Source: Clostridia bacterium
Lineage (GTDB): Bacteria > Bacillota > Clostridia > Christensenellales > UBA1242
Direction: 5' to 3'
DNA: 23,313 nucleotides
NCBI GenBank assembly: GCA_017964105.1
Contig: JAGCSP010000087.1
Span: 1 to 23,313 of the forward strand
A program made the translations under genes and the position numbers. Below the pieces are notes generated by a model. The model was not told the origin of the DNA and made no database searches. It was given only the letters and a program-made list of their open reading frames with translations. Shown piece by piece: positions 9,801 to 16,240 of the stretch (its first letter is position 1; each line of letters begins with the position of its first letter).

Positions 9801-12670
9801 CTATTTATAGTGTTCCTGAAGACATTGGTACTTATGGTAACAAGTTTAAATTAAAAATTACACCACTTGGTAGACATAGTGTTGACCAATACTCTAATGA
9901 GAAATATTTCTTAAGTGGTAATACAATAGAAACTGATTTCTATTCATTATTACCTGCTCCTGAATTATTATTTGACCAAGATGAAAATATTGTGTCATGG
10001 GGTAGAGATACCACAAATCCATTATATGAAATAGTGATAAACAGCCCTGATCCGGAGAATCCAGGTAGCGAAATAGAAAATATCTTGTCAAGATATCAAT
10101 ACAATAGTTATGATTTGGATGACTTCAACGGAGGTCAAGGATTAATTGCTGGTAGACACTCATTAAAGATTAAAGCAATCAGCACCTCAGATAATTTCTT
10201 AAATAGTAAGTATTCAATTACATACACAATTGTAAAACTAGAAGATCCAACACTTTGGATTGAAACAGTTGCAGATGCAAATCTTCAAGGCGAAAATCAC
10301 GTTCGTCCAGGCGCAGTAATTGTGTGGAGAAGTGCAAATGAAACATTACTTTCTGGCAAAACAATTGTAAAAGCATATGTAACAGATGAACAAGGTACTT
10401 ATGACCCAACATTAGACACACCAATATTAGATACTTGGTTCAATAGTTCTGTAAGATATTATGATACAAGTAACGTTGCAGGATTTAATGCTGGCAGATA
10501 TTACACATTTGTTGTAAAATTTGCAAATGGTGATGACTATACTAGCGAAATTACGCTTGCTTCTGGTGAGGCAAAAATGACAATTTACAAGAGTGCGGCA
10601 CCTGTGCCAGCACTTGGTAGATATTATTCACCAGATGTTCCACAAGCAGAACGTGAATCTTCATTCACAAACTACATTAAGTGGCCACTACTTACATATG
10701 GTGAGTCAGGTCAAACTGATTTCTATGAAGAACAAAATTACATTGTAAGAGTGTATGACAGCAGTACACTAGGCAATTTATTAATTTCTTGGAATACAGT
10801 AACAGTGGCACATCAATCATTGTTTGAAATTCAAACAATTGATGGAGTAAGAACAATGTGCTTTGACTTGTCTGGATTGCTTACATTAGCAAGTGACAAG
10901 AAAGATAATGTTTGGATTCAAGTTGCGGGCATTGGTGAAGCATCGAATGTAGATATGACATCAATTGGTCATCCTTCCACTGATTATTCAGGCGCGCTTA
11001 ATGTTCAAGTTCCTGTAAACAAACCAATTGTTACAAGCACTGCTGACGAATTAAGCAAAGGTATTATCAAATGGAATAATGAATATAACTGTAACGTAGA
11101 AATTGTGTTAGATTACAAGTATAAAGCATACAATGAATCCGAATATCGTGATTTAACATATATTGAACAACTTACAAATATTCCAACAGAATATCATTTG
11201 CCATTTGTAAGTAACAATTACACAATCAAACTTCGTTATGTACAAAGTGGATTTGCATCCCCATATAGCGATACAATTACAAGTGCAATCATGACAATGT
11301 TTGCATCTGGTGCTGGTACAGAGAGCGATCCATATATTATCTACGACAACAGTCCAGATGATGCTAACGAAACACGCAACAAAACGATTTATACTCAATT
11401 ACAAAATATTGCATATTATCCAAATGCATACTTCAGTTTGGAAAGAGATTTCAGTCTTCCATCTACTTATACATGGGAAATGCTAGACTTTGAGTTTGGT
11501 GGTACATTTGATGGTAACTTACATAACATGTCAAATATGAAATTGCCTGATTCAAGTGCATATTCTGCAATATTCAGAAAAGTATCTTCAACTGGTACTA
11601 TTAAAGATTTGAGTATTACTTATGCAAACATTCTTTCTGGCACATCATCAACAACTGCATCAATTGAGTTGGCGGGTGTTGTGTATGAGAACTATGGTAC
11701 ACTTTATAATGTAAACCTTGGTGGAACATTCACTGTGGATTACACCAACTACAATATCAAGTATGCAGGTGTTGCATTCATAAACCATGGTACAATTACA
11801 AAAGGCGCAGTTACAATTGCAGCAAACCTAAGAAGCAATGCAAGCTTACTTGCGGCAGGTGTTGCATACAATAACTATGGCACAATTTCTAGTATTTCAG
11901 TAAATGGTTCATTAAGGGCTGTGACTGTTGGTAGTTCATCATCCAGTGTAGAAGTTGGTGGTGTGGTATACAACAACGCAGAAGGAGCATCAATTGTAAA
12001 TGTCAAAGTACACGAAACAATTACATCCAATAACATTGGTGGTGTAGCATACAACAATAGTGGCTTAATTGAAACAACAGGATTCTATGGTTCAATTACA
12101 GCATCTGAGTATAGCGAAGATTCTCAACGCAATGAAGGAATTTGGGTGGGTGGTATTGTTGCAAATAACTTCAACAATGGTAGCATCCAAGCATGTTTCG
12201 CAGTATTTACTGAAAACACATTAAATATCACAATTGCATCCACATCAAATAGATCTGCAATTGCTGGTGTAATTGCTAATATTGAAAGAATTGATACTGG
12301 TGATACACCATACATGAAAAATGTATATGTAAGCATAAAAGCAACTATTAACGGTACGCCACATATAATGGCAAACTTAATTGGTAATGGTAATGCATTG
12401 TCACGTATGACAATTAGTGATTGTTTCTATTATGCAATTAACTCATATCAAGTATTTGGTACATCTGGTGGACATGGTGCAACTCCTATTGCAGAAGGTC
12501 AAACATCTGTTCCTGCTGGATTGAATAGTGGTTTTGATACATCTATCTATAGATTTATTGAAAATCCTCATTATCATGAAACTTGGGAAAATCCTCAAAC
12601 TCATGAAATTGAGCCATACATTACAGATACTTACGATTGTCCATTTGTAATTAGTTATACAAGTGCATAA
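3833..12670 (+). CDS. Giant multidomain surface lipoprotein: Ig-like, about 23 FN3-like modules, GLUG-type C-terminus
   Basis: About 2945 residues. A lipoprotein signal peptide (MKKFKTLSVILFG, then LLGAC) places the lipidated cysteine at residue 23, predicting an N-terminal anchor on the outer face of the membrane. An Ig-like region covers about 24-145. A run of about 23 modules of 80-130 residues begins near 4271. Each starts with a pattern like L..P.....g.l.W..V..A..Y.V (RIEWDAVTGASKYAVSING is a clear case), resembling fibronectin type III strands B and C. From about 11303 comes a different domain opening GAGTESDPYIIY with GGTFDGNLHNM, then repeats such as AGVAYNNYGTI typical of GLUG or beta-helix surface domains. 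No LPXTG, SLH or C-terminal membrane segment is visible. The start at 3833 is preferred over ATG 3815 because AAGGTG sits 7 nt upstream and the signal peptide begins there. Likely an adhesin or recognition fibre; the ligand is unknown. Confidence 0.9.
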   Translation: MKKFKTLSVILFGMLATVLLGACSCSTKTGNIAVHVVTAQVEAGAGVEIVDDSHILAVEGSTITLSYEIKPAEASNTKVTFSTSDSSIIKVEGNTSTTGATGTGTFKVLEYNELKHEDIKIRVTTDDGGYTAAISVDVQPNPEALNKVTGLKYNFTTNRIEWDAVTGASKYAVSINGEEYITTSNFYTGTLDGQLPLVAGVEYDVKVLAKGDTVHYKDAEEFSDHIAVYILETPTISSVSNGVMTWDEVEDAVAYTVYINNEHVDQNATTIDLKNQYELLSANREFAVNIVATSDRSSSTVFYVPSAKSETRRITWLAAPVNIRLNSERAVDTVAIWDRVTNASAYNVEIDSVNSNESTEAYTIPTAFEAGAYTMTIQAMGNEETTISDSHSVATFDFTKLDNVALEVNDSKLIVDKSTLIPLVENPEDVKNFIYELYFIQGGNVVKTIRLTEEEKQNNLTHDLSESVALPNGGTYSVYARVLAVNNTKFASAILNTQPTSTAFTKLNYTTIQEISNVGVIKFASIANMAPSDTSNYIITIDNNEIVLSTLSDNVTTDGGYTYIDLNIDDTTSMHNLVAGAHTVKVVPRSTNYVKSTESRCNIYNFTKLAALSNYNLDNASSTLSWANVTNATGYVLNVNGANKNLNTTSYKVLDSELLDGENSFSIVAVGNNVKFVNSEPYEFNVSRLNTVANLRVEDGVLTWDPVDGVDYYINTYNSSSTTPSSTRKAESNIIKEFSGSVSLTLYTSKEGFFNSSLTPKFRLTRLAKPTNIALTKGVDNVVSFDAVDNATGYVLNITHGEQSNDYTLDASTLSYTLPSVLEGGSYVVTVYAIGDDDIDIEQGTTAYITGKLSDEYTIIKLATPTITKTGGAAQWQIGAGAVPGKYELVFVGSALPTQTIDAITISGSYTFATYADTLGNMLELPAGDYTFTVQAFASTSASGSNVIDSDVSQQVSITKFGKVQPVANDGVISFDNLGATIEYQYSSDGVFTSSMPNNNNSGITINTAGSISTVQINTQRVTQGYLRFIAIASDGYATGSFGDPIHFEQLPATLTFTKSTTTLSWSEISGATRYVVRNVTTSSPVIITEVPSGTHSVTIQNPTGTGIHKYDVYAIGSTYTTAQITPSTVIYIQGRTKELEVAVLNEVANLTLDHGVLRWSAYPINGVDEPNYLQLIIEDNESNTLSKRLNATDTSFDLNTAKDTHGDPLASGVAYKVSLQYFGSGDYSLDGGVHYYTNPNTGSQIIKKYVSPTPSVTAGRLEYSLVDGLSGANNVAIARRVSGSSLGYTDLVRGSDYTIEFGNGGKNYVNLIFPQKDLEYELVFKTVAPIDGLNSEYGNPFTVAQYSTPTQFKIQEGLFSWYPVAHGQSYLIEAVEENGVYVISTAVDGKESAHLKDPDNPSEYLDLSGAYYFRIMARGTQTYESGTAYINSEYSDSIRVTYVGNVENINVSQNTLSWDAIGGVEFYDVELRNSGSEILQSYRTASNSVSIDIFASKLAQGANNIFSVKAVTTTDDSYIMTSTASSNSVSLYQAPKITNLRVINGEFAWSIDMAAFKEYYIARGGDIANIVQLIKDLANNQVSSQDDIERYKPFYAFTINLNGTLINLDPTTTKRYTSYEVDITDPLNPVVTFFYGIETNVTSYTDYTISVRSMGNSATQEDAEKPGTAAIPMIIASGYSESLTAVKVPSPQTTVLQDGKLTFALLVAPSSLTYVKDYIITARPDSSSSSSVDPKEIHLTDEDLARLSPSYQYTYDLSPNNVTWLSKNTSYSITVTSLGTLDSTTLATGQTVYLRSSNYMTKQVNFLDDIDAIIYNDSQDAFGGYLSWENPLGISQDVYFVRKAWYEANAVDSHGDQLPLEAWLVEGNFGLDSIIYFEYIGRDMTFTAPIADVNGDLVDLPVGDYYVGIRLKGNGRNLIASDNIIFQGNEFSKLGAATKYDGRNTWINDGKFRWNPVDNTNEYKVVLAEYTMAGQLVNEYQFEVVIGDTIYSVPEDIGTYGNKFKLKITPLGRHSVDQYSNEKYFLSGNTIETDFYSLLPAPELLFDQDENIVSWGRDTTNPLYEIVINSPDPENPGSEIENILSRYQYNSYDLDDFNGGQGLIAGRHSLKIKAISTSDNFLNSKYSITYTIVKLEDPTLWIETVADANLQGENHVRPGAVIVWRSANETLLSGKTIVKAYVTDEQGTYDPTLDTPILDTWFNSSVRYYDTSNVAGFNAGRYYTFVVKFANGDDYTSEITLASGEAKMTIYKSAAPVPALGRYYSPDVPQAERESSFTNYIKWPLLTYGESGQTDFYEEQNYIVRVYDSSTLGNLLISWNTVTVAHQSLFEIQTIDGVRTMCFDLSGLLTLASDKKDNVWIQVAGIGEASNVDMTSIGHPSTDYSGALNVQVPVNKPIVTSTADELSKGIIKWNNEYNCNVEIVLDYKYKAYNESEYRDLTYIEQLTNIPTEYHLPFVSNNYTIKLRYVQSGFASPYSDTITSAIMTMFASGAGTESDPYIIYDNSPDDANETRNKTIYTQLQNIAYYPNAYFSLERDFSLPSTYTWEMLDFEFGGTFDGNLHNMSNMKLPDSSAYSAIFRKVSSTGTIKDLSITYANILSGTSSTTASIELAGVVYENYGTLYNVNLGGTFTVDYTNYNIKYAGVAFINHGTITKGAVTIAANLRSNASLLAAGVAYNNYGTISSISVNGSLRAVTVGSSSSSVEVGGVVYNNAEGASIVNVKVHETITSNNIGGVAYNNSGLIETTGFYGSITASEYSEDSQRNEGIWVGGIVANNFNNGSIQACFAVFTENTLNITIASTSNRSAIAGVIANIERIDTGDTPYMKNVYVSIKATINGTPHIMANLIGNGNALSRMTISDCFYYAINSYQVFGTSGGHGATPIAEGQTSVPAGLNSGFDTSIYRFIENPHYHETWENPQTHEIEPYITDTYDCPFVISYTSA
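4271..11302 (+). repeat. About 23 tandem divergent FN3-like modules (protein level)
   Basis: In translation, module starts recur as LETPTISSVSNGVMTWDEV, LAAPVNIRL, LAALSNYNL, LNTVANLRVEDGVLTWDPV, LAKPTNIAL, LATPTITKT, LPATLTFTK, LNEVANLTLDHGVLRW, YSTPTQFKIQEGLFSW, VGNVENINVSQNTLSW, LLPAPELLF and others. The tryptophan of strand B and the tyrosine of strand C are most conserved. Modules in the second half (after about 8440) are longer and more irregular. DNA identity between modules is low, so this is an old, diversified array rather than a recent duplication. Confidence 0.8.
11672..12286 (+). repeat. GLUG-type repeats in the C-terminal domain
   Basis: Seven related units start at about 11672, 11765, 11855, 11957, 12038, 12149 and 12263, spaced 27-38 codons apart. 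They read AGVVYENYGTL, AGVAFINHGTI, AGVAYNNYGTI, GGVVYNNAEGA, GGVAYNNSGLI, GGIVANNFNNGSI and AGVIANIERI. The periodic G-V and N-x-G-x-I pattern is that of GLUG-like surface repeats, which probably form a beta-solenoid. Similarity is visible at DNA level too (GCAGGTGTTGCAT occurs twice). Confidence 0.75.
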
Positions 12671-12684
12671 TTGCAAAAACTTTC

Positions 12685-12724
12685 AAAAAAGAACATCACA
12701 CTTTAGTGTTGTGGTGTTCTTTTT
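12685..12724 (+). terminator. Terminator of the giant lipoprotein gene
   Basis: A hairpin at 12691-12719 (GAACATCACA... / ...GTGGTGTTC, one G-T pair) is followed by a T-run and preceded by a run of six A. It lies about 20 bp after the stop codon. Confidence 0.85.
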
Positions 12725-12727
12725 GTT

Positions 12728-12755
12728 TTGTAATATTTAAAAATATTGATATAAT
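12728..12755 (+). promoter_or_regulatory. Promoter of the SipW-like peptidase gene
   Basis: TTGTAA (12728-12733), 16-bp spacer, TATAAT (12750-12755) preceded by TGA (extended -10). The predicted start near 12762 leaves only about 7 nt before the ATG at 12769, too little for a normal Shine-Dalgarno, and none is seen. Confidence 0.65.
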
Positions 12756-12768
12756 TTAACGTAAAGAT

Positions 12769-13257
12769 ATGAATAAGCAAAATGTATTTAAGAAAAAATC
12801 TAATATTAGGTACTACATAATTGCCTTTATGGCAAGTGTGTTTTTTGGTCTTATAATTACCCTTGGCATTAGTCTTTGTTTTGGTTATAAATACAGAATT
12901 GTTTCCACAGATAGCATGGAGCCAAAAGTCCATGTTGGTACGCTTGTTATAGAAAACAAAGTAAGTTTTGATAGTTTGCAAGTGGGAGATATAATAACTT
13001 ATACTCGTTCAAACGAAAAAAATATTAAGGTTACACACAGAATAATTGACATAAACGAAGATGGTACATTAGTTGTAAAAGGTGACAACCCAGACCATGC
13101 ACAAATTGACGAAGTAAGTGAGAATAACTATGTAGGCAAAGCATTAATACTTGTTCCAAATATTAGAGCATTCTTTGATTGGATTTATGCTAATATGTTC
13201 TTGCTATTATATGATTTACTTGTAATAGTAATAACATATCAAATATTGTTTTTATAA
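12769..13257 (+). CDS. sipW: Signal peptidase I, SipW/ER-type (S26B)
   Basis: This 162-residue membrane peptidase has an N-terminal helix at about 15-41, an extracytoplasmic catalytic domain, and a C-terminal helix at about 138-162. The nucleophile is S49 in STDSMEP. The general base is histidine, H90 in VTHRII, instead of the lysine of ordinary bacterial signal peptidase I. An acidic residue follows in KGDNPDHAQ (D106 or D110). That Ser-His-Asp layout defines the SipW/archaeal/eukaryotic type, which in Bacillus releases biofilm proteins such as TasA and TapA. The gene has its own promoter and terminator, with almost no leader. Its position directly after the giant lipoprotein is suggestive, but that protein has a lipobox and should be cut by signal peptidase II. 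The natural substrate is not visible here. The symbol is given by family. Confidence 0.88.
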   Translation: MNKQNVFKKKSNIRYYIIAFMASVFFGLIITLGISLCFGYKYRIVSTDSMEPKVHVGTLVIENKVSFDSLQVGDIITYTRSNEKNIKVTHRIIDINEDGTLVVKGDNPDHAQIDEVSENNYVGKALILVPNIRAFFDWIYANMFLLLYDLLVIVITYQILFL

Positions 13258-13285
13258 AAGAGCGAATTTTGGCCGCTCTTTTTGT
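13256..13285 (+). terminator. Terminator after the SipW-like gene
   Basis: The stem AAAAGAGCG (13256-13264) / CGCTCTTTT (13274-13282) has a 9-nt loop and a T-rich tail. The 5' arm overlaps the TAA stop codon. Confidence 0.85.
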
Positions 13286-13337
13286 TTAAAAATGTTATAA
13301 TAACATTGATAGTAGTAAATACAAATAATGCAATCAA

Positions 13338-13366
13338 TTGATTATTTTTTACATATATAATATAAT
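13338..13366 (+). promoter_or_regulatory. Promoter of cysS
   Basis: TTGATT (13338-13343), 17-bp spacer, TATAAT (13361-13366). The leader is about 20 nt and contains AAGGAT five nucleotides before the ATG. The leader is far too short for a T-box. Confidence 0.55.
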
Positions 13367-13392
13367 AATTATGTTAACTATAAGGATATAAT

Positions 13393-14772
13393 ATGCTTAA
13401 AATATATAATACTTTAAAAAGAAAAAAAGAAGAATTTGTACCAATCACAGAGGGCGAAGTAAAAATGTACACTTGCGGTCCCACTGTTTATTATTATCCA
13501 CACATAGGAAATATGCGTGCCTATATTTTTATGGACACATTAAGACGTGTACTAAAATATAATGGGTATAAGATTAATGGAGTAATGAACATTACAGATG
13601 TTGGACACCTAACATCAGATAGCGATGACGGCGAAGACAAAATGGAAAAAGCTTCCAAACGTGAGAATAAATCGCCTTGGGAAATTGCAAAATACTATAC
13701 GGAAGTTTTCTTTAATGATTTAGGATTACTTAATATCGATATACCAGAGCACATTACAAAAGCAACTGAGTACATTCCACAAATGATTAAATTTATTCAA
13801 AGATTGGAAAAGAAAGGTTACACATATATAATTGATGATGGTGTATATTTTGATGTATCTAAATTTGGCGGTTATGGCCAATTAAGTAGTAAGGACATGG
13901 ACGAAGTTGGTGTTGCGCGCGTAGAAGGCAGCAAAGAAAAACATCATCCATTTGATTTTGCTCTTTGGAAATTTGTGCCAGATAGTCATATTATGAAATG
14001 GGATAGCCCATGGGGTGTTGGTTGCCCTGGCTGGCATATTGAATGTTCTACCATGAGCAATGATATACTTGGAGAATACATTGATATTCACACAGGTGGC
14101 ATTGACCATTTGCCAATTCACCACGAAAACGAAATTGCCCAAAACGATTGTGCAATGGGACACCAAGTAGTGCATTATTGGATGCACAACGAATTTGTGC
14201 TTGTGGATAATGGCAAAATGAGCAAAAGTTTAAATAACATTTACACAATTAAACAATTGCAGGAAATGGGATATGAGCCACTTAGTTACAAGTTCTTTGT
14301 GTTAAATAGCAATTATGGCAAAAAAATCAACTTTACTTTTGATGGATTAAAAGCAGCGCAAGTAAGTCTTGAAAATTTACGTAAGTTAATTCAAGAACAT
14401 AAAAATGGCACTGCAAAGGTTTCAGAAGAAAAGCTTGACACATACAAAGAAGAGTTTGTGCAAGCAATAAATGATAATTTAAATACACCACTTGCATTGG
14501 GCGTGCTATTCAGTATGCTTAAAAATGAGCAAAAAAGTGCTGATATATATAAATTAGCATTAGATTTTGATAAGGTGTTTGGTTTAAAACTAGATGAAGC
14601 AAAAGCTAAAGAATTTGATGTGCCAAGTGAAGTTCAAGCACTAGCACAAGCGCGTTGGGAAGCAAAGCTTATTAAAAATTGGGCAGAAGCAGATAGATTG
14701 CGTGATGAAGTTGGTGCCCTTGGTTACGAAATTAAAGATGGCAAAGATGGTTTTGAAATAGTCAAAAGATAA
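13393..14772 (+). CDS. cysS: Cysteinyl-tRNA synthetase
   Basis: This class I aminoacyl-tRNA synthetase of 459 residues has normal family length. It activates cysteine and charges tRNA-Cys. The N-terminal zinc cysteine C28 is in TCGPTVY. The HIGH motif is HIGN at 37-40, and KMSKS is intact at 275-279. The remaining zinc ligands match the family pattern: C211 in GCPGW, then H243 and E247 in HHENE. C218 lies in the conserved HIECSTMS. The C-terminal part is the helical DALR-like anticodon region. AAGGAT precedes the ATG by five nucleotides, supporting this start. The next gene begins 27 bp after the stop on the same strand with its own good ribosome-binding site, so the two are probably co-transcribed up to the terminator at 15405-15436. 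Nothing is missing from the active site. Confidence 0.97.
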   Translation: MLKIYNTLKRKKEEFVPITEGEVKMYTCGPTVYYYPHIGNMRAYIFMDTLRRVLKYNGYKINGVMNITDVGHLTSDSDDGEDKMEKASKRENKSPWEIAKYYTEVFFNDLGLLNIDIPEHITKATEYIPQMIKFIQRLEKKGYTYIIDDGVYFDVSKFGGYGQLSSKDMDEVGVARVEGSKEKHHPFDFALWKFVPDSHIMKWDSPWGVGCPGWHIECSTMSNDILGEYIDIHTGGIDHLPIHHENEIAQNDCAMGHQVVHYWMHNEFVLVDNGKMSKSLNNIYTIKQLQEMGYEPLSYKFFVLNSNYGKKINFTFDGLKAAQVSLENLRKLIQEHKNGTAKVSEEKLDTYKEEFVQAINDNLNTPLALGVLFSMLKNEQKSADIYKLALDFDKVFGLKLDEAKAKEFDVPSEVQALAQARWEAKLIKNWAEADRLRDEVGALGYEIKDGKDGFEIVKR

Positions 14773-14799
14773 ATCTTTCGTTTGAAAGGAGAAATACGC

Positions 14800-15402
14800 A
14801 TGAAATTAGATTTTAATTTGGCCACTTTTATTGTTGGTATTATGTCACTTGTTGGCGTTGTTGCCAATATAATTGTAACGACAATAATAAATAAACAAAA
14901 AAGATATACAGATTTGGTTACACAACGCAGGTTGCGCACATTCCAACACATTATTGATTGTTCTAGTAATTGCATAAATTCAATGTATGGAGTGATGACA
15001 GAGGGTTGTGATGACAATGTGCTATTGCAAAATTTTGTAGAGAACAAAACACAAATTTTCTATAACACAAATTATAAAGCCTCAGCAGAAAAAGGTTTAA
15101 GGGAAGCATTGTCCTTATTACAAGATTTGTTGGTAAAGTATGTTGCAAACAAAAAGGCCATAACCAAGAGTCAAAAAGAGAAAATTTTTGATACAATGAA
15201 AAGAGGCTTAGATTATTATCAAGCAATATCTGGTGTATATTGCAAGAGTGAGTGGGTAAGAATAAAACAAACATCACTTTCTGCAAGAGACAATATGGAT
15301 ACCCAACATGAATATTTTGATAGATTAAAAGAAATTGAAAAAGATATTGAAGAAAATAAAAAAGCATTGTACGAAAACACTTTTGAAAGCATTGTAAAAT
15401 AG
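14800..15402 (+). CDS. Hypothetical protein, N-terminal membrane anchor plus helical domain
   Basis: This 200-residue protein belongs to no family I recognise. A single membrane helix lies at about 6-29 (FNLATFIVGIMSLVGVVANI), followed by a basic stretch (NKQKRY). A mostly helical, charged region follows, ending in a likely coiled coil (FDRLKEIEKDIEENKKAL). The positive residues after the helix favour a cytoplasmic body. The start at 14800 is chosen because AAAGGAG lies 7 nt upstream; the in-frame TTG at 14782 overlaps that site and is unlikely. It follows cysS by 27 bp and shares its transcription unit, but nothing in the sequence links it to translation. No catalytic motif is visible. Confidence 0.8.
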   Translation: MKLDFNLATFIVGIMSLVGVVANIIVTTIINKQKRYTDLVTQRRLRTFQHIIDCSSNCINSMYGVMTEGCDDNVLLQNFVENKTQIFYNTNYKASAEKGLREALSLLQDLLVKYVANKKAITKSQKEKIFDTMKRGLDYYQAISGVYCKSEWVRIKQTSLSARDNMDTQHEYFDRLKEIEKDIEENKKALYENTFESIVK

Positions 15403-15404
15403 AT

Positions 15405-15436
15405 AAAATCTCAGATGGAAATATCTGAGATTTTTT
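15405..15436 (+). terminator. Terminator of the cysS operon
   Basis: The 12-bp stem AAAATCTCAGAT (15405-15416) / ATCTGAGATTTT (15423-15434) has a GGAAAT loop and continues into T's immediately after the TAG stop. Confidence 0.9.
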
Positions 15437-15478
15437 ATTCAATTTAAGTCAGATTTAATTAAAATATTGCAATTTTTA

Positions 15479-15506
15479 TTGAAAATGTGGTGTTTTTTGA
15501 TATAAT
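15479..15506 (+). promoter_or_regulatory. Strong extended -10 promoter giving a probable leaderless mRNA
   Basis: TTGAAA (15479-15484), 16-bp spacer, TATAAT (15501-15506) preceded by TGA. Only six bases separate the -10 box from the ATG at 15513, so transcription should begin at or next to the A of the start codon. There is no Shine-Dalgarno. Confidence 0.7.
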
Positions 15507-15512
15507 AATGGT

Positions 15513-16205
15513 ATGGAACACTATTTTATACCACGAAATTATGATAAAAAAGATATCCTAGAATATGGTGCAGTTTTGTTTGGCAGACCATATACTTTTT
15601 ACTCGTTAAAAGGATTATTTAGTTATCAAGGTGTAGATGAAGGTACAATGGCACTTCTCAATGCAATTATGAAATCGGGAGAAGAACTTCACGGCAATGT
15701 GCTAGACCTAGGTTGTGGAATTGGTGTTATTGGAATAGTGCTTGCAAAAAATTACAAAATAGAACTTACCATGAGTGACGTAAATAGCAATGCTATTGAC
15801 ATTGCATCAATGAATGTGCAAAAGCATGGTGTGAGTGCCAAAGTGGTGGAAAGTGATTCGTTTGAGAATTTAAAAGATAGATACGAATATATTATTAGCA
15901 ATCCACCAATCAAGGCGGGCAAGCAAGTGTTATTTGATATGGTACTAAAAAGTTATTACCACCTATTCAAAGGCGGTAAAATAATTCTTGTAATTCGCAA
16001 AGACCTTGGCATGGAAAGTTTGAAAAAGGCAATGTTTGAACGCTTTGGCAACGTAAATATATTATCTCGCGACAAAGGATATTATATTTTGGAAAGCGAA
16101 AAGTGGGATGATATTACTATGTCAGATAATATTGATAAAAAGCAAGATATTTTTAAAAAATCTGAATACATGGAAGAAATGAATGTAGATATATTTGAAA
16201 GATAA
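15513..16205 (+). CDS. Class I SAM-dependent methyltransferase, RsmC/YbxB-like
   Basis: This 230-residue methyltransferase has the MTS/RsmC-small fold. An N-terminal segment carries the family pattern YSLKGLFSYQGVDEGTMALL. SAM motif I is VLDLGCGIG (63-71), the acidic loop is TMSDVNSNAI, and the catalytic motif is SNPPIKAGK (N130-P131-P132-I133). N-P-P motifs mark enzymes that methylate exocyclic amino groups or bases. The closest described relatives are RsmC (16S rRNA G1207) and Bacillus YbxB, so rRNA guanine methylation is the best guess, but the substrate is unproven. No Shine-Dalgarno is seen; the promoter spacing implies leaderless translation from this ATG. The stop codon overlaps the terminator that separates it from the leftward ABC operon. 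Confidence 0.88.
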   Translation: MEHYFIPRNYDKKDILEYGAVLFGRPYTFYSLKGLFSYQGVDEGTMALLNAIMKSGEELHGNVLDLGCGIGVIGIVLAKNYKIELTMSDVNSNAIDIASMNVQKHGVSAKVVESDSFENLKDRYEYIISNPPIKAGKQVLFDMVLKSYYHLFKGGKIILVIRKDLGMESLKKAMFERFGNVNILSRDKGYYILESEKWDDITMSDNIDKKQDIFKKSEYMEEMNVDIFER

Positions 16206-16236
16206 AAAAGAAGGATAATTGAAATCCTTCTTTTTT
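16204..16236. terminator. Bidirectional intrinsic terminator
   Basis: The 13-bp stem AAAAAAGAAGGAT / ATCCTTCTTTTTT with a 7-nt loop is flanked by A and T tracts, so it serves both the rightward methyltransferase and the leftward ABC operon. Confidence 0.92.
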
Positions 16237-16240
16237 GTTT

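Noticed and set aside
3833..12670. Polyketide or non-ribosomal peptide synthetase, or phage tail-fibre gene
   Set aside because: The length is suggestive, but there are no carrier or synthetase motifs and no phage genes nearby. The lipobox and FN3/GLUG patterns explain the protein.
13286..13392. T-box or other riboswitch upstream of cysS
   Set aside because: The predicted leader is about 20 nt and shows no T-box sequence or terminator-antiterminator pair.
14782..14799. TTG 14782 as start of the gene after cysS
   Set aside because: It overlaps the AAAGGAG ribosome-binding site that serves ATG 14800.
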